DNA of 53,554 nt from Terriglobia bacterium (lineage in GTDB: Bacteria > Acidobacteriota > Terriglobia > Terriglobales > Acidobacteriaceae), in contig JAIQFF010000016.1 of assembly GCA_020073395.1 (NCBI GenBank), positions 1 to 53,554 on the forward strand. The letters run 5' to 3'. Of this stretch, positions 42,884-52,703 are shown in pieces. The notes below the pieces were generated by a model. It was given only the letters and a program-made list of their open reading frames with translations. It did no database searches and was not told where the DNA came from. The translations under genes and the position numbers were made by a program. Positions within the stretch are counted from its first letter, which is position 1, and each line of letters starts with the position of its first letter.

Positions 42884-43870
42884 TTACGCCGCCGTATTTT
42901 TGACCAGGGCGCAACGAGCGGCGCCCAGCAAAGCGATGCGGTCGTTGGTGATCACCCTGACCGGCATTGATTCCAGCAAGGCTTGCATCCGGCCTTTTCC
43001 GGTGAAGGCTTGCATGAACAACGGTCCGGAGAGTTTCGAAAGCATTTTGGGAGCGATGCCGCCGCCCAAATAGATCCCGCCCATAGCCATGATCTTGAGC
43101 GCCAGATTACCCGCTTCGGCCCCGTAGATGGAGACGAACAGGTCGAGCGCCTGTTCGCATAGCCCGCACTTGCTGTCGATGCCGGCGCGTGAGATTGCGG
43201 CCGCAGGGTCTGATTGAGACATTTCATCAGCCAGCCACTGCGGAGGTGTCCCACGTCCGGTGTCGCGCAGAAAACTGAAAACATTTATCAGGCCGGGACC
43301 GGAAACGATGCGTTCATAGCTGACGTGGCCGAAGCGGATTTGCAGGTAGTTGAACAGCTCCACTTCCAACTGGGTGCGTGGAGCGAAATCCGCGTGACCA
43401 CCTTCGCAGGCGAAAACGTGGTGCTTGGTGCCGTCCCAATACATTCCGGCTTCGCCCAGCCCGGTTCCGGCGGCGATCACCGCCTGGTTGCCCACCGATT
43501 GTCCCTTAACATGGTTGAGCTCAACTACGTCCTTGGCGTCGAGAGCAGGAATGCCCCAGGCATTGGCTTCGAGATCGTTAATCAAATAGGCTTTCTTGAT
43601 CTTGAGCTCATCGGCCAGGCGCTTGGACTCAATGATCCAGGGGAGATTGGAAGCTTCCACCCGCCCGTTGCGCACCGGACCCGCAATACCAAAGCAGGCA
43701 GTGTCGGGATGCAGGTTTGACGTATCCACGAACTTGGCTACGATCTCGTCCAGGCCGGAGTACTCGCGGCTGGGAAAGATGGAGGCGGAGACCAGGCTGA
43801 AGCGGCCATCCACCGCTTCGAAGAATGCCAGCCGAGCGTGGGTACCTCCAATGTCACCTGCCAGAATCAT
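42884..43870 (-). CDS. glk: Glucokinase (Glk family, non-ROK)
   Basis: This 328-residue ATP-dependent hexokinase-fold enzyme makes glucose 6-phosphate for zwf or pgi. It begins [20 protein letters not shown] (ATP-binding), and contains [36 protein letters not shown] and [14 protein letters not shown]. The start ATG at 43870 overlaps the zwf stop (ATGA). The open frame continues upstream of it, but those codons are zwf sequence in another frame and not glucokinase. Confidence 0.92.
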   Translation of the reverse strand: MILAGDIGGTHARLAFFEAVDGRFSLVSASIFPSREYSGLDEIVAKFVDTSNLHPDTACFGIAGPVRNGRVEASNLPWIIESKRLADELKIKKAYLINDLEANAWGIPALDAKDVVELNHVKGQSVGNQAVIAAGTGLGEAGMYWDGTKHHVFACEGGHADFAPRTQLEVELFNYLQIRFGHVSYERIVSGPGLINVFSFLRDTGRGTPPQWLADEMSQSDPAAAISRAGIDSKCGLCEQALDLFVSIYGAEAGNLALKIMAMGGIYLGGGIAPKMLSKLSGPLFMQAFTGKGRMQALLESMPVRVITNDRIALLGAARCALVKNTAA

Positions 43871-45408
43871 TTCTCGAAATTCCTCCAGTGGCGGCCGTCT
43901 CGTTCCAGCAGGTCTTCGGCCTCTTTCGGGCCCCAGGTCCCGGCGGCGTAGTTGGGAAAATTGCGTGGCGGCAGCGCCTTCCAGACGTCCAATACGGGAC
44001 TGACGACACACCATCCGGCTTCGACCATGTCCGCGCGCTGGAACAGAGTGGCGTCGCCAATCATGCAATCATGCAGCAGGCGCTCGTAGCCGGTGCTGGG
44101 GATGACTCCGAAATAGTCGGAATATTCAAAGCTCATGTTCACTGCGCCCAGTCGCATCGCTGGTCCGGGCACCTTGGCGGCAAAGCGGAGAGAAATGCCT
44201 TCTTCCGGCTGGATGTGCAGCACCAGTTGGTTGGGCATAAGGTTTTCCACCGGAGTGTCACGGAACAGAACAAACGGAGCTCGGCGGAACTGGATGACGA
44301 TTGTGGTACTGCGGCTGGGGAGGTGCTTGCCGGTGCGAAGGTAAAAGGGAACGTCCGCCCATCGCCAGTTATCGATCAACAGCTTCATGGCAACGAAGGT
44401 TTCGGTCTTGGAGTCGGGGGGAACTCCGGGCTCGCTGCGATAGGCAGGCACGCGTTCTCCGCCAACGATGCCTTCGCCGTATTGGCCCCGAACCGTCCGG
44501 GTCAGCACGTCTTCTGAACTCATGGGCTGAATGGCATGCAGGATCTTTCCCTGTTCGTCACGCACTGCATCCGCGCGAAATGATACTGGCGGCTCCATTG
44601 CAGTCAGGCTGATGAGCTGCATGATGTGATTGGGCACCATGTCCCGCAGCGCGCCGGCCTTGTCGTAATAGCCGCCGCGCTTCTCCACGCCCACCGTTTC
44701 CGCTACCGAAATCTGTACGTGATCGATGTAACGCCGGTTCCAGATAGGCTCGAAGATTCCATTGGCGAAGCGTAGGGCCAGGATGTTCTGGACCGTTTCC
44801 TTCCCCAGGTAGTGGTCGATGCGATAGATCTGCTTTTCCTCGGCCACACGCAGGAGTCGCTGGTTCAGCAGCCGGGCCGATTCGAGGTCGTGTCCAAAAG
44901 GCTTCTCGATGACCACCCGCCGCCAGCGTTGACCCTCCTGTTGCATGAGCCCGACCTCTGCCAAGTGCTCCACGGCGGGGCCGAAATAGTCCGCTGCGGT
45001 GGCCAGGTAGTACATGTGATTGCCGTGGGTGGAATGGTCGCGGTCAACTTTGTCGAGCAAGTCCTTGAGCTGTAGATAAAGGTTCTTGTCGGCCATGTCG
45101 CCGCTCAAGTAGTAAATGCGTCGGACGAACCACTCCCAAATGTTGGGATCCACCTTGTCGGTGGCGAATTGCTTGATGTCTTCTGAAACTTTGTTGCGGA
45201 AATCCTCGTCGGACAGTGGCGAACGCGCCACGCCGATCACGGCGAACTCCCGCGACAGCAAGTTGTCTTTCGCCAGATTGTAGAGCGCAGGAATCAATTT
45301 GCGGCGGGTCAGGTCGCCGCTGGCGCCAAAAATCACCATGGTGCAGGGATCGCTCGTCTTGCCGATCCGCTGCTGCTCCACTGCAGGCATTACTTCAGTC
45401 TGGGCCAT
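43867..45408 (-). CDS. zwf: Glucose-6-phosphate 1-dehydrogenase
   Basis: This 513-residue enzyme oxidises glucose 6-phosphate to 6-phosphogluconolactone with NADP+ (or NAD+). The N-terminal dinucleotide fold begins [20 protein letters not shown], and the active-site signature is [14 protein letters not shown] with [12 protein letters not shown] before it. The length is typical. It overlaps glk by four bases and follows gnd by two. Cofactor preference cannot be judged with confidence from sequence. Confidence 0.94.
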   Translation of the reverse strand: MAQTEVMPAVEQQRIGKTSDPCTMVIFGASGDLTRRKLIPALYNLAKDNLLSREFAVIGVARSPLSDEDFRNKVSEDIKQFATDKVDPNIWEWFVRRIYYLSGDMADKNLYLQLKDLLDKVDRDHSTHGNHMYYLATAADYFGPAVEHLAEVGLMQQEGQRWRRVVIEKPFGHDLESARLLNQRLLRVAEEKQIYRIDHYLGKETVQNILALRFANGIFEPIWNRRYIDHVQISVAETVGVEKRGGYYDKAGALRDMVPNHIMQLISLTAMEPPVSFRADAVRDEQGKILHAIQPMSSEDVLTRTVRGQYGEGIVGGERVPAYRSEPGVPPDSKTETFVAMKLLIDNWRWADVPFYLRTGKHLPSRSTTIVIQFRRAPFVLFRDTPVENLMPNQLVLHIQPEEGISLRFAAKVPGPAMRLGAVNMSFEYSDYFGVIPSTGYERLLHDCMIGDATLFQRADMVEAGWCVVSPVLDVWKALPPRNFPNYAAGTWGPKEAEDLLERDGRHWRNFEK

Positions 45409-45410
45409 AT

Positions 45411-46397
45411 CTACTTCTTGATCGTTCCCGGTTCGACGTGACCACCGAATTGTTGCCGCATCGCGGAGAGCATCTTCTCGGCAAAGGTATGTTCCTGTCG
45501 CGAACGGAAGCGGACGTAAAGGGCCGCCGAAAGAACATCGACCGGAACCGCTTCGTCAATCGCGGCCTGAATAGTCCAGCGCCCTTCTCCAGAATCCTGA
45601 ACGAAGCCGGTGTATTCGGCGAGGGTGGGATTTTGCGCCAACGCGATGGCAGTCAGGTCAAGCAGCCACGAACTCACTACACTGCCGCGCCTCCAGACTT
45701 CGGCGATGTCGGCCAGGTTCAGATCATAGCGATGCTCTTCCGGCACCTCTTTGCTGGTGGCATTGCGGAAGATATCGAAACCCTCGGCGTAGGCCTGCAT
45801 CAGTCCGTATTCAATTCCGTTGTGCACCATTTTGACGAAGTGTCCCGCGCCGGAGGGGCCGCAGTGGATGTAGCCGTCCTCGGCGGTTCCCGTCATCTTC
45901 TCGCGCCCGGGGGTGCGGGCAATATCGCCGCGGCCGGGGGCCAGCGTCTTGAAGATCGGATCCAGTTGCTGCACCACGTCCTTGGGGCCGCCGATCATCA
46001 TGCAGTAGCCGCGTTCGAGTCCCCAAACTCCGCCGCTGGTTCCGACGTCAACGTAGTGAATACCTTTTTGCTTGAGCTTGGCGGAACGGCGCACGTCATC
46101 TTTGAAGTAAGAGTTGCCGCCATCGATGAGAATGTCGCCAGCCTGCATGCGCTGCGCCAGGGCATCGACGGTCTGCTCGGTAGGAGCGCCGGCCGGAACC
46201 ATCAGCCAGGCGATGCGGGGCTTGCCCAGTTTACCGACGAAGTCATCGAGAGAAGCGGACGCGATCGCACCCTCGCCGGAAATCTTTTTTACATTGTCAG
46301 CGCTCAGATCGGTGACCACGAGTTCATGCCCGCCGCGCATGAGGCGGCGCGTCATGTTGGCGCCCATTTTGCCCAGACCGACCATTCCCAGACGCAT
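45411..46397 (-). CDS. gnd: 6-phosphogluconate dehydrogenase, short (decarboxylating) type
   Basis: At 328 residues this is the short GndA/YqeC-like class and not the 470-residue enterobacterial form. It converts 6-phosphogluconate to ribulose 5-phosphate and CO2. Motifs: [17 protein letters not shown] (nucleotide binding), [51 protein letters not shown] with the catalytic Lys, and a shortened C-terminal helical domain. The short class is often NAD-preferring; that is family knowledge and not seen here. AAGGAG precedes the start. Confidence 0.9.
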   Translation of the reverse strand: MRLGMVGLGKMGANMTRRLMRGGHELVVTDLSADNVKKISGEGAIASASLDDFVGKLGKPRIAWLMVPAGAPTEQTVDALAQRMQAGDILIDGGNSYFKDDVRRSAKLKQKGIHYVDVGTSGGVWGLERGYCMMIGGPKDVVQQLDPIFKTLAPGRGDIARTPGREKMTGTAEDGYIHCGPSGAGHFVKMVHNGIEYGLMQAYAEGFDIFRNATSKEVPEEHRYDLNLADIAEVWRRGSVVSSWLLDLTAIALAQNPTLAEYTGFVQDSGEGRWTIQAAIDEAVPVDVLSAALYVRFRSRQEHTFAEKMLSAMRQQFGGHVEPGTIKK

Positions 46398-46495
46398 AAA
46401 TCCGCTCCTTGTCCGATATTAAATCGTTTCTATAGCCTACCGCCACTGCTTTCGGCGGCCATAGTGTAAACCAGTGTAGTATCCCGGGACGAAAT

Positions 46496-48229
46496 TCAGG
46501 TTAGAGCTTGATGAAACGCGGCCGCCAACCGGTCGAGGCCGGCTGCCAGGTCCTTGCCCAGGTGGATCCGCAACGCCCGGCGTCCACGTTCCGCCAGGAC
46601 CTGGAAGTCTCCCCGGGCCTGCGCCGCTTTGACCACGCCGAAGGTGTACTTCTGCCCGGGCACGGGGAGGTCGGCGGCATCATCGCAGGTGATCTGCAGA
46701 ATGACGCCGCTGTTCGGTCCACCCTTGTAAGCCTGACCCGTGGAATGAAGGAACCGCGGACCAAATTCGAGGCAGGTGGCCACTCGCTTCCGGTCACGCA
46801 ACGCCAGACGCAATTTCTGCAGAAGGGTTTCGTGCTCGGTATTCATCTGGATGTACGCCAGCAGGGCAAAGTAATCGCCGGCACCCGCGCGCTTAATGTG
46901 GGCGCGTAGGTATCCCGCCAGCGTCTTGTCACTGCCCGCGGCTTTGGCCAGGGCATCGGCGTTGACCGTATCCGTAAATAGTTTGACGCCGCGGTCTTCG
47001 AGGGCCGGATTCTCCGCGGGCAGGGAGCCGGTCTTCTCGTATTCCGTGGTCAGGTTGCGGGTCGCGATCTTGCTGGCTTCAACATCGGGCTGGTTGAAGG
47101 GGTTGATTCCGATGATGGACCCAGCCACGGCGGTGGCGATTTCCCAGCGGAAAAACTCCTGGCCCAAATCGTAAATGTCGCCGAGAGGAATGCGGACGAC
47201 GGGATGCCCGGCCTGCTCCAGCGCTGCAACTTTGGCGTCTTGAGCCTTGTCCGGCGCGGATTCCAGACGCACGTAAGCAAACACGCGATCGTTGCCATAA
47301 ACCGCGGGAGGCCCAATGTCTTCGCGGTCCACCGGCACTATGCCCTTGCCCTGCTTGCCGGTGGATTCGGCCACCAGTTGTTCGAGCCATGCACCGAGGG
47401 CGGAGATTTTTGGCGAGGCGATAAGGGTGAGTTTGTCGCGCCCGCTGCGGGCGGCGGTCCCGAGGATGATTCCCAACAGAACTCCGGGATTTTGTTCTAC
47501 CCTGACACCCGCCCCGCAAGCTTCGACCATTTCCTGGGTACGGGCCAGGAACCGATTCATGTCCAAACCCATGAGCGCGCCCGGCACCACACCAAAGTTC
47601 GAGAGCGCCGAATAGCGCCCGCCGATGCAGGGCAGGCCGGGAAAAATATGCCGGAAGTGATCGGCCTCGGCAACCTGCTGCATTTTCGAGCCGGGATCGG
47701 TGATCGCGATAAAGCGGCTGCCGGCCTTATCTGCGCCGACAGTCTGCTTCGTCCGTTCGAAGAAGTACTGTTTGAAAATATTAGGCTCGAGCGTGGTGCC
47801 GGACTTGCTGGAGACGATGAACAGCGTCTTGGCCAGGTTGACTTTGTTTTCGGCAGCCTTGACCTGCGCCGGATCGGTAGAATCGAGCACGTGCAGTTGC
47901 GGGAAGCCCGCAATCCTGCCGAAGGTCACCGCCAGCACGTCAGGGCACAAACTGGAACCGCCCATGCCCAGCAGCAGGATGTCGCTGAAGTTTTCTTTTT
48001 TTACGTCGGCCACTGCGCCGCGCAGTTTGTCGCTCTGGGCGATCTGCTGGGCGGTGATGTCGAGCCAGCCCATCCAGTTGGCTTCGTCCGTCCCGGTCCA
48101 GAGCGAGGCATCGTGCTGCCAGAAGCGCCGAACCTTGTCGCCCGCGCGCCAATCTTCAATGTTCGCCTTTACCGAGGCCGCCAGGGCCTCGGGTAGTTTG
48201 GAGGTCTGAAGGCTTACTTTCGGACTCAT
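46496..48229 (-). CDS. pgi: Glucose-6-phosphate isomerase (transaldolase-linked type)
   Basis: This 577-residue cytoplasmic enzyme interconverts glucose 6-phosphate and fructose 6-phosphate. Sugar-isomerase motifs: ILLLGMGGSSLCPDVLAVTF, LFIVSSKSGTTLEPNIFKQY and a C-terminal domain ending RLAAAFHQALT. It belongs to the divergent Pgi group that in some bacteria is fused to transaldolase as TalPgi. Here the two are separate genes overlapping by four bases (ATGA at 48226-48229). The gap of 98 bases to gnd has a hairpin CCGCC..GGCGG. Confidence 0.9.
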   Translation of the reverse strand: MSPKVSLQTSKLPEALAASVKANIEDWRAGDKVRRFWQHDASLWTGTDEANWMGWLDITAQQIAQSDKLRGAVADVKKENFSDILLLGMGGSSLCPDVLAVTFGRIAGFPQLHVLDSTDPAQVKAAENKVNLAKTLFIVSSKSGTTLEPNIFKQYFFERTKQTVGADKAGSRFIAITDPGSKMQQVAEADHFRHIFPGLPCIGGRYSALSNFGVVPGALMGLDMNRFLARTQEMVEACGAGVRVEQNPGVLLGIILGTAARSGRDKLTLIASPKISALGAWLEQLVAESTGKQGKGIVPVDREDIGPPAVYGNDRVFAYVRLESAPDKAQDAKVAALEQAGHPVVRIPLGDIYDLGQEFFRWEIATAVAGSIIGINPFNQPDVEASKIATRNLTTEYEKTGSLPAENPALEDRGVKLFTDTVNADALAKAAGSDKTLAGYLRAHIKRAGAGDYFALLAYIQMNTEHETLLQKLRLALRDRKRVATCLEFGPRFLHSTGQAYKGGPNSGVILQITCDDAADLPVPGQKYTFGVVKAAQARGDFQVLAERGRRALRIHLGKDLAAGLDRLAAAFHQALT

Positions 48230-49386
48230 TTGGATTTCGAACTCTTTTCTACTGCCGCAAGTAGTTTGTCGAAGGCCTCAGAGAAGAGACGCACTCCGTC
48301 ATCGGTCAACTTGTCGGTGACGTCTTTCATCGAGATACCGAGCTTGGCCGCGGTTTCCATGGTCTTGTAGGCCGCCGGAAGATCTTCGGTCAGGCTTTGG
48401 CGGGGCTTCCCGTGATCGCGGAACGCGTCGAGCGTTGCCGGCGGAATGGTATCAACTGTGTCCGGCCCGATGAGTTCCTCAACATAGAGCACGTCGCGGT
48501 AGGCTGGGTTCTTGGTACTGGTGCTGGCCCAGAGCACGCGCTGGGTCTGCGCTCCCTTGGCGGCCAGAGCTTTCCAGCGAGACGTGCTGAACATGGCCTG
48601 GTACTTTTCGTAAGTCTGTTTGCCATTCGCAATCGCCACTTTTCCCTGGACGCTCTTTAGCTGTTCCTGCTCTCGCGCATCTTTCGAAGCCTTGAGCCGG
48701 GTGTCGATGATGGCATCTACTGCGGAGTCAATGCGGCTGATGAAGAAGCTGGCCACACTGGCCATGCGGCTGACATCGCCCCCGCCGGCGGCATACTTCT
48801 CCAGGCCGGCGATGTAAGCCTCCGCCACCTTGACATAAACGTCCTGCGCGAAGAGCAGGGTCACGTTCACGTTGATGCCTTCGCTGATCGCTTGCTGAAA
48901 GGCTGGGATGCCCTCGGTGGTGCCGGGAATCTTGATCATTACATTCTCGCGCCCCACGGCCTTCCACAGTCTGCGGGCCTCGTCGAGCGTGCCCTTGGTG
49001 TCGCGGGCGAGGTGGGGCGAGACTTCGAGGCTGACATAGCCATCGCGCCGCTTCGAGCTGTCGTAAACTGGACGCAGGACGTCGGCGGCGTCCTGGATGT
49101 CGCGGATGGCGAGGATCTCGTAACGCCCCTTGGCATCGAGATCGGTCCGCGAGCGCAAAGAACTGAGCAAATCGTCGTACAACGAACCGCCGGCAATCGC
49201 CTTTTCGAAGATGGTCGGGTTGGAAGTCATACCTCGGAGGCCATCTTCGTCGATCAAGCGTTTCAGTTCGCCGCTGGTGAGCAGGTCGCGGCGGATGTAA
49301 TCCAGCCAGACCGATTGACCGAATTTCAAAAGCTCTTTGAGGGGGTTGGTGGCTTTGGCGGTTTCGAGAACTCCTACTGGCTGCAT
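48226..49386 (-). CDS. tal: Transaldolase
   Basis: This 386-residue enzyme moves a dihydroxyacetone unit between sedoheptulose 7-phosphate and glyceraldehyde 3-phosphate. Motifs: GMTSNPTIFEKAI (family signature), Schiff-base lysine in VMIKIPGTTEGIPAFQ, NVTLLFAQDVY and VASFFISRIDSAVD. At 386 residues it is the long TalB-like/TalPgi-type group. It is translationally coupled to pgi. ACCTCTCT precedes the start on the plus strand, giving AGAGAGG in mRNA. Confidence 0.93.
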   Translation of the reverse strand: MQPVGVLETAKATNPLKELLKFGQSVWLDYIRRDLLTSGELKRLIDEDGLRGMTSNPTIFEKAIAGGSLYDDLLSSLRSRTDLDAKGRYEILAIRDIQDAADVLRPVYDSSKRRDGYVSLEVSPHLARDTKGTLDEARRLWKAVGRENVMIKIPGTTEGIPAFQQAISEGINVNVTLLFAQDVYVKVAEAYIAGLEKYAAGGGDVSRMASVASFFISRIDSAVDAIIDTRLKASKDAREQEQLKSVQGKVAIANGKQTYEKYQAMFSTSRWKALAAKGAQTQRVLWASTSTKNPAYRDVLYVEELIGPDTVDTIPPATLDAFRDHGKPRQSLTEDLPAAYKTMETAAKLGISMKDVTDKLTDDGVRLFSEAFDKLLAAVEKSSKSK

Positions 49387-49411
49387 GTGAACCTCTCTTT
49401 TGGTCGTCGGT

Positions 49412-49464
49412 CGTCAGTCTTCAGTCGTCACGAAAACCTAGCAAGCTCTTGCTGAAGACTGACG
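49412..49464. repeat. CGTCAGTCTTCAG hairpin between tkt and tal
   Basis: CGTCAGTCTTCAG (49412-49424) and CTGAAGACTGACG (49452-49464) are a perfect 13-base inverted repeat. Looser GTCGTC and GATGAC units extend it. It lies in the 90-base tkt-tal gap and would fold in the transcript, possibly modulating expression between the two genes. Confidence 0.7.
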
Positions 49465-49476
49465 AGTGATGACTGC

Positions 49477-51555
49477 TTATTTCCCCAATGCTTTTCGGGC
49501 CGCCGCAACGACGTTCTCTGTGGTGAACCCAAACTTTTTCTGCAAATCCTTGATTGGCGCGGAGGCGCCGAACCGGCGCATCCCTATTACCACGCCGGAT
49601 GGGCCAACATATTGTGACCATCCAAACGCGGCTGCCTGCTCCACCGCGACCCGAGCTCTTACATCAGGCGGCAGAACTTTGGCCTTGTATTCGTCGCTCT
49701 GGTGCTCAAAAAGATTCCACGACGGCATGCTTACTACGCGTGCCTTGATGCCTTCAGCTTTGAGTTGTTCGTAGGCGCTCACGCACAGCGAAACTTCACT
49801 ACCGCTACCCATCAGGATGACTTCCGGCTTGCCATCGGCCGCATCGGCCAGGATGTACGCACCTTTAGCAACCCCTGAAGCCGCGCCATACTTCGAACGA
49901 TCGAAGGTGGGAACGGCCTGCCGGCTGAGTACCAAAGCGGCAGGCTCATGCTGCAGCGGCATGATGACCTTCCAGGCTTCTACGACTTCGTTGGCATCGG
50001 CGGGCCTTATCAGCATCAGCCCCGGCATCGCCCTTAGCGACGCCAGTTGTTCGATCGGCTGGTGCGTCGGACCGTCTTCTCCGAGGCCGATGGAATCGTG
50101 GGTCCAGACATAGATGGTGGGAATCTCCATCAGAGCTGCCAGCCGGACCGAGGGCCGCATATAGTCACTGAAATTGAAGAAGGTGCCTCCGAACGGACGG
50201 ATCTTCGAAACCGCCATACCGTTCAACGCGGCCGCCATCCCGTGCTCGCGCACGCCAAAGTGCAGGTTGCGTCCGCCGTAACTGCCCGCCTGGAAATCTC
50301 CCGCGCCTTCGAACTTGAGCCGCGTGCGGTCGGAACCTGCCAGGTCGGCGGAGCCGCCCACCAGCCAGGGGACATTCTCGGCGACTACGTTCAAGACTTT
50401 CCCCGAGCTCTCGCGGGTGGCAATCCCTTTTGCGTCCGCCGGGAAGGTTGGCAGGTTTTTGTCCCAGCCGTCGGGCAGTTCACGCTGTTGCATGCGCTTG
50501 ATCTGGTTCGCCAGCTCGGGATACTTTTTCCCGTAGTCCGCGAACAGCGTCTCCCATTTCTGGCGGAGCTCACCCCCGCGCTTGCCGATGCCGTTCTTGA
50601 AATTCTCCAGTACACCGTCGGGGACGAGGAATTTTGCGTCCTCGGGCCAGCCGTAAGACTTTTTTACCAGCCGGACTTCTTCTTCTCCCAGAGGTTCGCC
50701 ATGAGCGGCGCTGGTGTCCTGCTTGTGCGGCGATCCGTAGCCGATGTGGCTGTTTACCCGGATCAGAGTGGGACGGTCCTTAGTTCTCAGGAAGCCGTTG
50801 TAGGCGTCGGCCAGCATCTGAAGATCGTTAGCGTCGGTGACGTGTTCCACATTCCAGCCGTAGGCTTCAAATCGTTTGCCCACGTCTTCGGTAAAGGACA
50901 CGTTGGCCAGGCCATCCAGCGTGACGTGGTTCTCGTCGTAAATCCAGCAAAGGTTGGAAAGCTTCAGATGGCCGGCCAGGGAGGCGGCTTCGCTGGCCAC
51001 GCCTTCCATCATGTCGCCGTCGCCACACAGGGCGTAAATGTTGTAGTCGAAAATCTCGAAACCGGACTGGTTGAAATGCGCGGCCAGCCATCTGCCGGCA
51101 ATCGCCATGCCTACGCTGTTGCCAACGCCCTGTCCGAGCGGGCCGGTGGTGGTCTCGACACCCGCGGTCAAGCGGTATTCAGGATGTCCGGGGGTCTTGC
51201 TGTCGAGTTGGCGAAATCTCTTGATGTCGTCGAGCGTGACTGCGAAATCGCCCAGCCGTTCGTACTCGGGATTAACTCCGCGCACCTGGGCCAGATACAG
51301 CATGGCGTACAGCAACATGGAGGCGTGGCCATTCGACAGAACGAAGCGGTCGCGATTGGGCCATACCGGATCGGCGGGGTCGTAACGCAGGAATTGCTGC
51401 CACAGGCTATAGGTTACCGGCGCCAACGCCATGGGTGCGCCCGGGTGTCCAGAGTTTGCCTGCTGCACTCCATCCATTGCCAGGGTGCGGATGGTGTTGA
51501 TGCACAGCAGGTCCAGTTGCTTGCCGGTGGCCAAAGTTTGCTCGGTCGCTACCAT
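49477..51555 (-). CDS. tkt: Transketolase
   Basis: This 692-residue ThDP-dependent enzyme transfers two-carbon units between pentose, tetrose and hexose phosphates and joins arabinose-derived xylulose 5-phosphate to central metabolism. Motifs: NSGHPGAPMALAPVTYSLWQ near residue 38, ThDP-binding GDGDMMEGVASEAASLAGHL with DENHVTLDG, and the transketolase motif GEDGPTHQPIEQLASLRAMP. It is the first gene of the minus-strand cluster, with a possible promoter at 51617-51645. A 523-codon open frame on the opposite strand is merely its mirror. Confidence 0.94.
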   Translation of the reverse strand: MVATEQTLATGKQLDLLCINTIRTLAMDGVQQANSGHPGAPMALAPVTYSLWQQFLRYDPADPVWPNRDRFVLSNGHASMLLYAMLYLAQVRGVNPEYERLGDFAVTLDDIKRFRQLDSKTPGHPEYRLTAGVETTTGPLGQGVGNSVGMAIAGRWLAAHFNQSGFEIFDYNIYALCGDGDMMEGVASEAASLAGHLKLSNLCWIYDENHVTLDGLANVSFTEDVGKRFEAYGWNVEHVTDANDLQMLADAYNGFLRTKDRPTLIRVNSHIGYGSPHKQDTSAAHGEPLGEEEVRLVKKSYGWPEDAKFLVPDGVLENFKNGIGKRGGELRQKWETLFADYGKKYPELANQIKRMQQRELPDGWDKNLPTFPADAKGIATRESSGKVLNVVAENVPWLVGGSADLAGSDRTRLKFEGAGDFQAGSYGGRNLHFGVREHGMAAALNGMAVSKIRPFGGTFFNFSDYMRPSVRLAALMEIPTIYVWTHDSIGLGEDGPTHQPIEQLASLRAMPGLMLIRPADANEVVEAWKVIMPLQHEPAALVLSRQAVPTFDRSKYGAASGVAKGAYILADAADGKPEVILMGSGSEVSLCVSAYEQLKAEGIKARVVSMPSWNLFEHQSDEYKAKVLPPDVRARVAVEQAAAFGWSQYVGPSGVVIGMRRFGASAPIKDLQKKFGFTTENVVAAARKALGK

Positions 51556-51616
51556 GAAAACTCTCCCTCTGGAGGGTACGTCATCAACCGACGCGGATGG
51601 AAGTGCACGATTCCTT

Positions 51617-51645
51617 AATAATTTGTTAGGAACGGGAATTCACAA
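51617..51645 (-). promoter_or_regulatory. Possible promoter of the pentose phosphate cluster
   Basis: Read on the minus strand, TTGTGA (51640-51645) and ATTATT (51617-51622) are 17 bases apart. The -35 match is fair and the -10 weak. GAATTgtgAATTC overlaps the -35 as a small palindrome. Confidence 0.3.
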
Positions 51646-51723
51646 TTCACCCTATTTCAGTTTATCAATTTCTGCCGGCCCATGCTTCGCAATGAATGCG
51701 TGGGGACAGGTGCCCCCGGCTTT

Positions 51724-51882
51724 GTGTGGGTCGGACACTCCTGTCCGACGCCTCTGAAGTTGATATTCTGTTTTTGATCGAGTTTTTGTTCTTGGCATTC
51801 CCCGTGGGGACGACAGGACACATGTCATTCTAAAACCTTAAGCCAAGGTCAAAGGCGTCGGACAGGAGTGTCCGACCCACAC
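51724..51882. repeat. Composite inverted repeat, GTGTGGGTCGGACA family, copy 2
   Basis: The 29-base arms at 51724-51752 and 51854-51882 are perfect inverses. Each arm is a hairpin TCGGACA-CTCC-TGTCCGA. Outside them GGGGACAGGTG (51702-51712) and CAGCTGTCCCC (about 51895-51905) extend the inversion imperfectly. About 100 bases of non-coding sequence lie between. The same element, decayed, is at 20310-20440. Its location between tkt and the pilZ-type gene is intergenic. Confidence 0.85.
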
Positions 51883-51941
51883 ACAGCCTGGTTACAGCTG
51901 TCCCCTTGGTGCCTCTAGAGGGATAGATGATGGGAGGTGGT

Positions 51942-52634
51942 CTAACGCTTCATCTGGGCCAGATATCCATTCTCGCTGTTGTAGCCCTTGGTGGTGCTTT
52001 CCACGAATTTGAGGAAATGCCGCAGGTTTTCGCGCTCGGTGGGTTCGAGCTCAGCAAATTTAATACGCACACCGAAAGATGGACTGCTTTTGGTAACAAT
52101 CCCGGTGAGGATGATGCCTTTGATCCAGATCTTTCCGTTGGCCAGCCAGAGACCGATTTCCACTGTCACTCCGGAGGGCACGGGCGTGGCCGTCTCGACG
52201 AAGCATCCCCCGATACTGGTGTTAGACAGATTTCCCCAGATTGGAACCGCCGAGTTACCCAGGCGCAACTCGACCGCAACGAAGCATCTCATTCGAGCAT
52301 GACGGCGGCGATCCTCGCCCCAGGTAGGTGTAAAGATATCTGGTTCGAAGGGCGGACTTGCTGCCGGGCTGGTTGCCACCGGCGATGCGGGTGCGGGCTG
52401 CGGCGCCGCAGCGGGCTGGGCTTCTGGTGCTGCCGAGGCTGTCCCCGAGGAGGTGGCGGCCTTTGCGGTGCCGCCCTTGATGTTGCGCATCGCCTCAAGC
52501 AGGGCCTGGTCACGCTTCTCGGCCGGAGCCTCGCGGTAAACCTGTAGCAGCTCTCCCAGATGGCTCACGAGGGCCGGATCGGTCAAAAGCTGCGTCCAAT
52601 CCGCACCAGTGCCTGAATACTTAGGGTCACTCAT
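51942..52634 (-). CDS. PilZ-domain protein, putative c-di-GMP receptor
   Basis: Residues 1-55 of this 230-residue protein are helical (LLQVYREAPAEKRDQALLEA), then an Ala/Pro-rich linker, and from about residue 105 a PilZ domain follows with the c-di-GMP motifs RRHARMRC (RxxxR) and SNTSIGG (D/NxSxxG), the Asn replacing the usual Asp. The linker suggests the two parts are mobile. It lacks TM segments. It may respond to the diguanylate cyclase encoded at 39371, but they are 12 kb apart and no target gene is adjacent. Confidence 0.85.
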   Translation of the reverse strand: MSDPKYSGTGADWTQLLTDPALVSHLGELLQVYREAPAEKRDQALLEAMRNIKGGTAKAATSSGTASAAPEAQPAAAPQPAPASPVATSPAASPPFEPDIFTPTWGEDRRRHARMRCFVAVELRLGNSAVPIWGNLSNTSIGGCFVETATPVPSGVTVEIGLWLANGKIWIKGIILTGIVTKSSPSFGVRIKFAELEPTERENLRHFLKFVESTTKGYNSENGYLAQMKR

Positions 52635-52703
52635 AGGCTAGTAATTATTCCCCGCAACGTTGGTGATGCCTCTTCTAGATTGGGGCAGGACCGCCCGCCG
52701 AAC

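Noticed and set aside
43871-44068. Extended N-terminus of glucokinase
   Set aside because: These codons overlap zwf in another frame; the glucokinase motif begins at the ATGA overlap start.
50047-51618. 523-codon open frame on the plus strand
   Set aside because: It lies antisense to the clearly recognised transketolase gene and has no motif; it is a high-GC mirror frame.
51431-51757. 108-codon plus-strand frame ending in CGSDTPVRRL
   Set aside because: It is antisense to tkt and ends in the composite repeat; the terminal peptide is translation of the repeat arm.
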